DNA from: JAKLKS01 sp964370855
GTDB lineage: Bacteria > Planctomycetota > JAJSAM01 > JAKLKS01
DNA: 52,567 nt
Direction of reading: 5' to 3'
Assembly: GCA_964370855.1 (NCBI GenBank)
Contig: CAYJMF010000019.1
Coordinates: 1 to 52,567 of the forward strand
Shown here: positions 34,499-41,500 of the stretch, in pieces
Layout: each line of letters opens with the position of its first letter
Numbering within the stretch: the first letter of the stretch is position 1
Made by a program: the position numbers and the translations under genes
Notes under the pieces: generated by a model
Told to the model about the DNA's origin: nothing
The model's database searches: none
The model's input: only the letters and a program-made list of their open reading frames with translations

Positions 34499-34860
34499 CC
34501 ACGACGGTCAAAGTCGTTGAGCACACGGGCTCCTTCGCCGAGGACAAGGTCGTCGCGAAGCGTCTTCGCGAGCAGGTCCTGGACCCCGCACTGGCCGGTG
34601 GCAGGCGGGTGACCCTGAACTTCGCCGGCGTGGATATCGCGACCCAGTCGTTCATCCACGCACTGCTCGCCGCCGTGATCCGCGGGCGTGGTGCCGCAGC
34701 CCTGGACCTGATGACGTTCACGCACTGCAATGCGGCGTTGAAGAGCCTCATCCGAGTCGTCTCGGAGTACAGCCAGGAGACCGACGACGAGGCGATAGTG
34801 GCCGAGGGGGGTGCGACACCTCCCGCGGCGACCCGAGGACCCCGTCGTTCAGCCCGTTGA
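34495..34860 (+). CDS. STAS-like (DUF4325-type) protein
   Basis: The product is 121 residues. The core VTLNFAGVDIATQSFIHALLAAVIR resembles the DUF4325 STAS-like fold, in which a Ser after a 'D-x-A-T-x-S' turn parallels anti-anti-sigma factors. The start overlaps the HATPase stop by four bases, so the two are cotranscribed. The C-terminus (from about residue 95) is low-complexity. The following 179 bases (34861-35039) hold no recognisable gene apart from the next promoter. Confidence 0.65.
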   Translation: MTTTVKVVEHTGSFAEDKVVAKRLREQVLDPALAGGRRVTLNFAGVDIATQSFIHALLAAVIRGRGAAALDLMTFTHCNAALKSLIRVVSEYSQETDDEAIVAEGGATPPAATRGPRRSAR

Positions 34861-35027
34861 GCGTTTCCGCCCCGGGTGCCTGAGCCAACCCGGCCGGTCC
34901 CCGGTCATCGGGTACGTGCGGCATCCGGGGAGGTCGGTGGACCGCAGCCGGGATCCCCTTCCGGTGGCCGCGACCGGATCCGCCGGCCCCGGTTGATGCC
35001 CGGCGGCGCCGGTCCGCGCGACCGGCG

Positions 35028-35033
35028 TACACT
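35028..35033 (+). promoter_or_regulatory. TACACT -10 box giving a near-leaderless start
   Basis: TACACT is followed by only six bases before GTG 35040. Transcription from this box would begin at or next to the start codon. There is no ribosome site. Confidence 0.4.
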
Positions 35034-35039
35034 GGGCCC

Positions 35040-37298
35040 GTGCCTTCCCCGACCCTCCGCCCCCGCACGGCCTGGTCCCTGGCCCTCCTCTGCCTGCTCG
35101 CGGGGACCTCCGCCATGCTGTTCCTGCGGCCCGATCCTCCCGTCCCGCGGCCGCCCGTCGCGGGCGTGGCCGTGCCGGTCCCCGCGGGAGCCGACGGGGA
35201 GGAGCCTTCCGTCGCCGGCGGGCCGGAGGGGGATCCCGCCGTCGTGCGCCCATCGCGGCCCCCTTCCCACCTTCCCGCCTCCCTCCGGGTGCGCGTGGTG
35301 GACGCGCTCACGGGGGTCCCCCTCCCGGGCTCCACCGTCCGCGCGACCGTGGAGACGTGGGCCTGGCGCGGCGTCACCGACGGGAACGGCATCGTCCTCT
35401 TCGAGGGCCTCGAGTCCGCGGAGGAGGTCCGGCTCCTGGCGACGGGCCCTCTCCACGAGGAGGGCGGCTGGCGGACGGTCCTCGATCGCGGTGACAACGG
35501 TCCCTGGGACATCCGGCTCCTCCCCACGTGGTTCGCCGAGGGAACGGTCCGTTCGAGCCTCGACGGGAGCCCCGTGTCCGGGGCGCGCATCCTCCTGCTG
35601 GAGGGGGACCGTGAGCTGGAGGTCGGGCGGACGGAAGAGGACGGGACCTTCCGCGTCGCCGCGGGGTGCGTAGGGGGGAGGGTCGAGATCCTCCTGGACG
35701 CCCCCGGCTTCGCGCGACGGAGCCGGACCCTCTCCCTGCCCGGGGATCCCCTCCAGCCCATGCCGATCCACGTCTACCTCGACCCCGTGGGGGAGTTGAG
35801 CGGCTTCGTCCGGAATCCTGAGGGGAAACCCCTGGCCGGCGTCCGGGTCGTCCCCCGGCCCGCGATCCCCGGATGGGGTGGAAACACGGAAGGTCCATGG
35901 GACGCCCGAGGTGCGCGGACGGAGTTCCCGCCCGACCTCTGGGGTACCAGGAAGGGGCCCGGGGAGACGGTCACCGGAGAGGACGGGAGTTTCCGGATCC
36001 CCGGGGTCCTCCTCGGAGGGCACTACCGGTTGGAGGCGGAGAGGAGTGGCGTCTCGGGAAGGTCGGAGCCCGTCCTCGTGGACACGGCGACGGGCCGGGG
36101 GTCCTTCACCCTCGTCCTCGGGGGAGCGGTTGCCGACGGGGGAGCCGCGGAACCGGGGAGGACCTTCGTCGGGTTCGAGGAGGATGAGGAGCCGGTTCCA
36201 CCGCCCGTCGCCGTCCTCGCCGGGGTGATCGTGGACGGGGAGGGACGGCCCCTGAAGGACGCCACCCTGACCGTGGACCACGCGGAGGAGTGGAGGGAGC
36301 GGATGGCGGTGTCGAGGAAGCGGCGCCTCTCCTCCCTTTCCGGCGGGGACTGGATGTCCCATCGGGACTCTTGGAACAGGCTGTTGGATGAAGGCGGCCG
36401 CTTCCGCATGGAGGTGGACTGCGAGGGACCCTGGGTTCTCGTCGTGTACGAGGGAGGATGGATGCCCCGGGCGGTCTTCCCGGTTCCGGCCGCCTCCGAG
36501 GATCTCCGGCTGGTGGTACCCGCCCCCGGCGAGGTCCGTGCCCGCTTCCGTCGGGGAGAGCGGACTCCCGTCCGGTTGCGCGAGGTGAGAGGAGCGCTCC
36601 TCCTCGAGGGCCGCCGGGTCGGTTTCCACCGGGTCGAGGATTCAGGAATCGACGAGTTTCGTCTCACCCTTCCCCCGGGTCGCGCCGACCTGTCGTTGGT
36701 CTTCGGCCATGACCCGGTCGAGTGGTCCTGGTCTATCGAGGTCCCATCGGGCGGCACGGTCGATCTGGGAGAGGTGGACATCGCTGCCTCCCTCCCGGTC
36801 GAGGGCCGCGTGGTGGATGCGGCGGGGAGCCCCGTGGCGGGCGCCGAGGTGACGCGGGTCGGCGTGTCGGTCCGGGGTCCGATGGACCGGACGGACCGCG
36901 AGGGGAAGTTCCGTCTCGAGGACGTCCCGGCCTGCGTCGTGGACCTCGAGGTGGAGGCTCCCGGCTCGGCCCCCGCGCGGATGCGCGTGGACGCGCGGGC
37001 GGGAGCCCCGGTCCTCCTGGAGCTCCCTCCCTCCGGGGTCCTCCGGGGCCGGGTGGTGGACGGGGCGGGGCTCCCGGCGGTGCAGGTGCCCGTGCGCGTG
37101 CGGGGCGCGGATCCGGAGATCCCGTCGATGTGGTTCGCGACGGACCTCCGCGGCCTCTTCACGGCGGTCCTCCCGGCGGGACCCGTCGAGGTCCTCGCCT
37201 TCACCGACGGGATCCGCGATCCCGCGAGCCCCGCCGGCCGCGGCGCGGGGGTCGTCGTCGCGGGAAGGGAGACGGAGGTCGTGGTACGGGTTCCCTGA
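35040..37298 (+). CDS. Membrane-anchored carboxypeptidase-regulatory-like protein CR3
   Basis: The product is 752 residues from GTG 35040. One hydrophobic anchor (about residues 12-30) is followed by a Pro-rich spacer and repeated beta modules (VVDALTGVPLPGSTV, GFVRNPEGKPLAGVRV, GVIVDGEGRPLKDATL, GRVVDAAGSPVAGAEV, GRVVDGAGLPAVQVPV). It is more divergent from CR1/CR2 than those are from each other. The family fold suggests ligand or polysaccharide binding at the surface, but no catalytic domain is attached. Function unknown. Confidence 0.75.
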   Translation: MPSPTLRPRTAWSLALLCLLAGTSAMLFLRPDPPVPRPPVAGVAVPVPAGADGEEPSVAGGPEGDPAVVRPSRPPSHLPASLRVRVVDALTGVPLPGSTVRATVETWAWRGVTDGNGIVLFEGLESAEEVRLLATGPLHEEGGWRTVLDRGDNGPWDIRLLPTWFAEGTVRSSLDGSPVSGARILLLEGDRELEVGRTEEDGTFRVAAGCVGGRVEILLDAPGFARRSRTLSLPGDPLQPMPIHVYLDPVGELSGFVRNPEGKPLAGVRVVPRPAIPGWGGNTEGPWDARGARTEFPPDLWGTRKGPGETVTGEDGSFRIPGVLLGGHYRLEAERSGVSGRSEPVLVDTATGRGSFTLVLGGAVADGGAAEPGRTFVGFEEDEEPVPPPVAVLAGVIVDGEGRPLKDATLTVDHAEEWRERMAVSRKRRLSSLSGGDWMSHRDSWNRLLDEGGRFRMEVDCEGPWVLVVYEGGWMPRAVFPVPAASEDLRLVVPAPGEVRARFRRGERTPVRLREVRGALLLEGRRVGFHRVEDSGIDEFRLTLPPGRADLSLVFGHDPVEWSWSIEVPSGGTVDLGEVDIAASLPVEGRVVDAAGSPVAGAEVTRVGVSVRGPMDRTDREGKFRLEDVPACVVDLEVEAPGSAPARMRVDARAGAPVLLELPPSGVLRGRVVDGAGLPAVQVPVRVRGADPEIPSMWFATDLRGLFTAVLPAGPVEVLAFTDGIRDPASPAGRGAGVVVAGRETEVVVRVP

Positions 37299-37345
37299 TC
37301 CACCGTCGCCGGCCTTCTCCCGATGAGGACCGGCCCGTGAGCGCC

Positions 37346-37405
37346 ATATTCACTCTCTTAAAAAGAGAAATAGTCTTGAAATTCTCTCTCCACGAGAGAG
37401 AATAT
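37346..37405. promoter_or_regulatory. AT-rich palindromic promoter region of second DUF4143 gene
   Basis: ATTCTCTCTC (37381-37390) and GAGAGAGAAT (37394-37403) are perfect inverted repeats with a 3-base spacer that end right at the ATG. ATATTCACTCTC (37346-37357) is a further near match to the inverse of GAGAGAGAATAT (37394-37405), and CTCTTAAAAAGAG lies between. It is the second AT-rich palindrome that directly precedes a DUF4143 ATPase gene here. Confidence 0.55.
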
Positions 37406-38738
37406 GCGCATGGCCCCTCCCGAAGGCCCCGCCCGGCTCGCCCTGCTCGTCGAGAAGCTCGAGGAGTCCCTGGCGCTCCCCCTCCCCGCCGGGACTCCCC
37501 GCCGGGTCCACGGCCGCACCGCCCTCCCGGGGAAGGCCACCGCGGTCATCGGGATGCGGCGCGCCGGGAAGACCACCTTCCTCCACCAGCTGCGCCGGGA
37601 ACGGGCCGACGCGGGGGTTCCCCGCGAGGCGCTGCCCTACGTGAACTTCGAGGACGAGCGCCTGGTCGGCCTGGAGGTCTCCGACCTCACCCTGCTCTAC
37701 GACGCGTACTGCCGCCGCTTCCCCGCCTTCCGGGACCGCCGGACCGTCACCTGGTGCCTGGACGAGGTCCAGCTGGTCCCGGGGTGGGAGCGCTTCGTCC
37801 GCCGCATCCTGGACTCGGAGAAGGTGGAGGTCTTCCTCTCCGGGTCGTCCGCCGCCCTCCTCTCCCGCGAGGTGGCCACCTCCATGCGGGGCCGGGGGTG
37901 GAAGGTCCTCATCCACCCCTTCGGGTTCGAGGAGGCGCTCCTCCACGCGGGGGCCCCGACGGCCCGGCCGCGGACCGCGGCGGCGCGTTCGTCCATGGAG
38001 CGGGCCCTCCTCGACTACCTGTCCGTCGGCGGCTTCCCGGAAGTCCAGGGACTGGCGCCGGAGACCCGCCGCAGCCTCCTCGTCGACTACGTGGACGTCG
38101 CGATGATGCGGGACGTCATGGAGCGGCACGGCGTGACCCATGCCTCCGCGCTCCGCTGGCTCGTCCGCCACCTCCTCGGGAACGCCGCGGGCCGGTTCAG
38201 CGTGGAGAAGTTCCACGCGGCGCTCCGTTCCCAGGGGTTCGCCGTGGCGAAGAACACCGTCCACGAGATGCTCGGCTTCCTGGAGGACTGCTTCCTCGTC
38301 CGCACGGTGTGGCTCGACACCCCCTCGGAGCGGCGCCGGATGGTCAACCCGCGGAAGGCCTACCCGATCGACCCGGGGCTCATCCCCGTGTTCGACCCGG
38401 CCGGTCGCGCGCACCCCGGGCGGGCGCTCGAGACCGTCGTCCTGCTGGAACTGGAGCGCCGGGGGTGCGAGGTGGCCTACGTGCTCACCGGCTCCGGCCA
38501 CGAGGTGGACTTCCTCGCCCGCCGCCTCGATGGCGGCCGGGAGCTGATCCAGGTGTCGGCCGATGCCCGGGATCCCGGGACCGCGGATCGGGAGATCCGG
38601 GCCCTCGTCGAGGCGGGGGAGGAGCATCGGGGAGCTGGACTGCGGCTCCTCACTCTGACCAGGGACGGATTCCCCCGGAGCGTTCCGAAGGGGATCCGGG
38701 TGCAGGCGGCCCACGACTGGCTCCTCGGGGAGGACTGA
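37404..38738 (+). CDS. AAA ATPase of the DUF4143 family (second)
   Basis: The product is 444 residues. Walker A is VIGMRRAGKTTFLHQ (near residue 48), Walker B is VTWCLDEVQ, sensor-like FLSGSSAALLSRE follows. The C-terminal DUF4143 part includes a nuclease-type GHEVDFLARR...LIQVS motif. It is only distantly like the ATPase at 25767-26879. ATG 37404 (or 37410) has no clear ribosome site, consistent with translation from within the palindromic leader. It lies between CR3 and a DUF433 gene in accessory DNA. Confidence 0.85.
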   Translation: MRMAPPEGPARLALLVEKLEESLALPLPAGTPRRVHGRTALPGKATAVIGMRRAGKTTFLHQLRRERADAGVPREALPYVNFEDERLVGLEVSDLTLLYDAYCRRFPAFRDRRTVTWCLDEVQLVPGWERFVRRILDSEKVEVFLSGSSAALLSREVATSMRGRGWKVLIHPFGFEEALLHAGAPTARPRTAAARSSMERALLDYLSVGGFPEVQGLAPETRRSLLVDYVDVAMMRDVMERHGVTHASALRWLVRHLLGNAAGRFSVEKFHAALRSQGFAVAKNTVHEMLGFLEDCFLVRTVWLDTPSERRRMVNPRKAYPIDPGLIPVFDPAGRAHPGRALETVVLLELERRGCEVAYVLTGSGHEVDFLARRLDGGRELIQVSADARDPGTADREIRALVEAGEEHRGAGLRLLTLTRDGFPRSVPKGIRVQAAHDWLLGED

Positions 38739-38773
38739 AGCCCGGGTCCGCGGGGGGCCTCGTACCCCGGGGG

Positions 38774-38779
38774 TACAGT
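38774..38779 (+). promoter_or_regulatory. TACAGT -10 box before DUF433 gene
   Basis: TACAGT lies 24 bases before ATG 38804, with GGAGG at 38791-38795 as ribosome site. The GTACARTSSG context matches the other -10 boxes of the window. Confidence 0.45.
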
Positions 38780-38803
38780 CCGGGCGGGCCGGAGGTGACC
38801 ATC

Positions 38804-39043
38804 ATGGAATTCATGGACCGCATCGTTCGCGTTCCCGGGATCTGCGGCGGGGATCCCGTCTTCAAAGGGACCAGGGTTCCCCTGCGCACCGTCCTCGCAT
38901 CCCTCGCCGAGGGGATGGAGGTCCACGAGATCATCGAGGATTTCCCCACCCTGGAGGAAGCGGACCTCCGCGCCGCCATCGTCTTCGCGGCGGCCTCGGC
39001 CCTGGAGGACATGTCCGTTCCTCCGCTTTCGGGGGCGGGGTGA
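38804..39043 (+). CDS. DUF433 antitoxin-like protein
   Basis: The product is 79 residues. GICGGDPVFKGTRVPLRTVLASLAEG and IIEDFPTLEEADLRAAIVFAA match the DUF433 (VapB45-like) helix-turn-helix family, usually the antitoxin of a PIN-like toxin. GGAGGTGA precedes the start. No toxin gene follows; only a short sequence at 39051 that resembles the first residues of such a toxin. A solitary antitoxin or degraded pair is likely. Confidence 0.85.
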   Translation: MEFMDRIVRVPGICGGDPVFKGTRVPLRTVLASLAEGMEVHEIIEDFPTLEEADLRAAIVFAAASALEDMSVPPLSGAG

Positions 39044-39119
39044 TCCGCCCGTGAGACTCGAGCGGGACGGGAACCTCCGCGAAGGAGAGGCCGCGGACCC
39101 TCCCGCCGTCCCGCCCCCG

Positions 39120-39125
39120 TACAAT
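39120..39125 (+). promoter_or_regulatory. TACAAT -10 box before CR4
   Basis: TACAAT is 17 bases before ATG 39143, with GGAGG at 39132-39136 as the ribosome site. The leader would be about ten bases long. Confidence 0.5.
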
Positions 39126-39142
39126 GGGCGCGGAGGTGGGCC

Positions 39143-41500
39143 ATGGCGGGGCGGCGATCCTCGAGGATCCTGTGGCTGGTCGCCCTGCTGGCGCTGGCCG
39201 GGGGGACGGCCTCCCTCCTCCTCACCGGGGGCGGGGCGCCGGCGCCGGGCGGTCCCCACGATCTCCGGTGGCGGCCGCTGCCGTCCGCGGGGGAGGCCGC
39301 CGGTCCGGCCACGGGGGTGAGCGCGCCGGGCGCATCGTCCCCGAGCGAGCCCATCGCCCTTCCCGCGGCCTCCCTGCCCGCGGACCTCCTCGTGCGCGTC
39401 CTCGACGAAGCCGCCGGGACGCCGGTGCCCGGCGCCCGCGTGGAGGCCGAGGACGCCAACGGCGTCTGGAGCGGGCGCGCCGACGGCGGCGGCGAAGTCC
39501 GCTTCCGGGGCCTCGAGGGGGGAGGGGTCCAGGTGCGGGTCCTCCTCGACGGCGCCCTGGTCGGGGTCTCGGGCACCCGCGTGTCGCCCGACGCCCTCGC
39601 CACGCTGGAGGTCCGCGTCGCCCCCGCGGTCCGGGTGACGGGGCGCGTCACCTCCGCCGCCGACGGCGGGCCCGTCGAGGGGGCGACGGTCGCCGTCGAG
39701 ATCCGCAACCACGACCGCCGGTTCCCGCCCCCTCCGGCGCAGAGCGGCGCCGACGGTTCCTACTCCCTCCCCGCGGGGAAGGGGAAGGACTGGGTCGCCG
39801 TCGCGGCGACGGCCCCCGGCTTCGTCCGCGGGACGGCGTACCGTCCCCTGCCCTGGGAGGCCGGCACCTCCCTCACCCTCGACTTCCGTCTCGACCCGGC
39901 GGTGGCCGTGTCCGGGACGGTGCGGGACCCGGCCGGGAGTCCGGTGGCCGGCGCCGTCGTCGTCGCGGAACCCGCGGGCCGGGATCACGCTCCGCCCGAT
40001 CCCGGAACCCTGCGGTTCGCGGATCCCGCCGACAGGCCCCTGGCCGCCGTTACCGGTCCCGACGGCGCCTACCGCCTCGACGGGCTCCTCCCGGGGGGCG
40101 CCTTCCGGATCCTCGCGCGGAAGGACGGGTTCGCCCCCTCGAAGGAGGGGAACGAGGTCCTCCTTCCCGGGGGGGGAAGCCTCGCCCTGGATCTCACCCT
40201 GCAGCGATCCGGGGAGATCTTCGCCGCCTGGTCCGGCGGGGAGGGGCGCGGCCCCGTGCTCGCCACGGTCCGCGTGCGGGACGCTTCCGGCGCGACGGTG
40301 GCGGAGTCCTCCGGCCAGGGCACCTGCCGCATCCCCGGCATCGCACCCGGACCCTGCACCGTCATCGTCGCCTCGGAGGAGAACGGCTCCGCCCGCGGGG
40401 CGGTGGAGGTGCGGGCCGGGGAGACGGTGAAGGTGGACCTCGTCCTCGGCTTCGGGGAGGGGCTGCTGGCCGAGGGGGTCGTCGTGGACCGCGCCGGCGC
40501 CCCGGTCCCCCGGGCGCGGGTCCTCCTCGTGGGCGTGGACGGCGGCGACGGGCCGGGGCCGGCTCTCGTCGGCGAGAGGTTCCCCCTGGAGGCAACGGCG
40601 GGGCGGGACGGCCGCTTCGCCCTGGACGGCGGCGGCGCGCGGCTTCCCTCGGCCCGCCTCTTCGTGCGCGCGGGTGGGTTCCTCCACCTCCTGACCCCAC
40701 CCCGGGAGCTGCCCGCGCGGGACCTCCGCCTCGTCCTCGACCGGGGCGGCGCGATCCATCTGCGCCTGGAATTCCCCCCGGGGGTGCCCCGTCAGGGGGA
40801 CGCGGGCATGGTGTTGTGCTTCCAGCCGGAGGAGGGTCCCCTCGTCTCCCGCAGGGGCGGCGTGCGCGACATGACGGGCGAATTCCGGTGGGAAGGCCTC
40901 CCCGCGGGCAGGGGGTGGTTTTCCGCCCGCGCCGGGAACCTCCTCGTGGAGGAGCGGTCCGTGGAGGTGCCCGCCGGGGGCGTGGCGGATCTCGGGGTCC
41001 TCCCATTCGAGGCGGGGGCGGACCTCGAGGGCCGGGTGGTGGACGGCGCGGGGGCCCCCGTCCCCGGTGCGCGGGTGATGCCGGCGGGTCCGCTCCACCA
41101 GGATCTCTTCGCCGAGGCCGGGGGCGACGGCCGTTTCACGCTCCGGGGACTTCCGGACGGGACGGTGGAACTCCTCCTCGTCGCCCCCGGGTTCGCCGAG
41201 ACCCGCGCGTGGGCGAACGCGGCAAGGGGAGCGGCGGACCTCGTGATCTCGAAGGGGGGCCTGCTCCGCATCGCGGCCCGGGACGGGGCCGGGCTGCCGC
41301 TTTCAGAGGGTTCCGCGGCGGTGGCGGGCGGGGAGGGATTCCGCGTCGGCCTCCGCCTCGACGCCCGGGGGCGGGGGGAGGTGCGGCTGCCGGGCGGAGT
41401 GTATCGTGTGGTGATACAGAGAGGAGATGCAACCTCGGACGCGGAGGAGGTCGTCCTGGCGGAGGGGGCGACGGTGGACCTCGAACGGTCGGTGCGGTAG
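39143..41500 (+). CDS. Membrane-anchored carboxypeptidase-regulatory-like protein CR4
   Basis: The product is 785 residues. The anchor helix spans about residues 8-28. Repeated modules include VLDEAAGTPVPGARV, GRVTSAADGGPVEGATV, GTVRDPAGSPVAGAVV and GRVVDGAGAPVPGARV. The last module ends GVYRVVIQR, encoded by the unusual palindrome 41399-41419. The stop TAG abuts the GTG start of CR5, so the two are translated from one message. Confidence 0.8.
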   Translation: MAGRRSSRILWLVALLALAGGTASLLLTGGGAPAPGGPHDLRWRPLPSAGEAAGPATGVSAPGASSPSEPIALPAASLPADLLVRVLDEAAGTPVPGARVEAEDANGVWSGRADGGGEVRFRGLEGGGVQVRVLLDGALVGVSGTRVSPDALATLEVRVAPAVRVTGRVTSAADGGPVEGATVAVEIRNHDRRFPPPPAQSGADGSYSLPAGKGKDWVAVAATAPGFVRGTAYRPLPWEAGTSLTLDFRLDPAVAVSGTVRDPAGSPVAGAVVVAEPAGRDHAPPDPGTLRFADPADRPLAAVTGPDGAYRLDGLLPGGAFRILARKDGFAPSKEGNEVLLPGGGSLALDLTLQRSGEIFAAWSGGEGRGPVLATVRVRDASGATVAESSGQGTCRIPGIAPGPCTVIVASEENGSARGAVEVRAGETVKVDLVLGFGEGLLAEGVVVDRAGAPVPRARVLLVGVDGGDGPGPALVGERFPLEATAGRDGRFALDGGGARLPSARLFVRAGGFLHLLTPPRELPARDLRLVLDRGGAIHLRLEFPPGVPRQGDAGMVLCFQPEEGPLVSRRGGVRDMTGEFRWEGLPAGRGWFSARAGNLLVEERSVEVPAGGVADLGVLPFEAGADLEGRVVDGAGAPVPGARVMPAGPLHQDLFAEAGGDGRFTLRGLPDGTVELLLVAPGFAETRAWANAARGAADLVISKGGLLRIAARDGAGLPLSEGSAAVAGGEGFRVGLRLDARGRGEVRLPGGVYRVVIQRGDATSDAEEVVLAEGATVDLERSVR

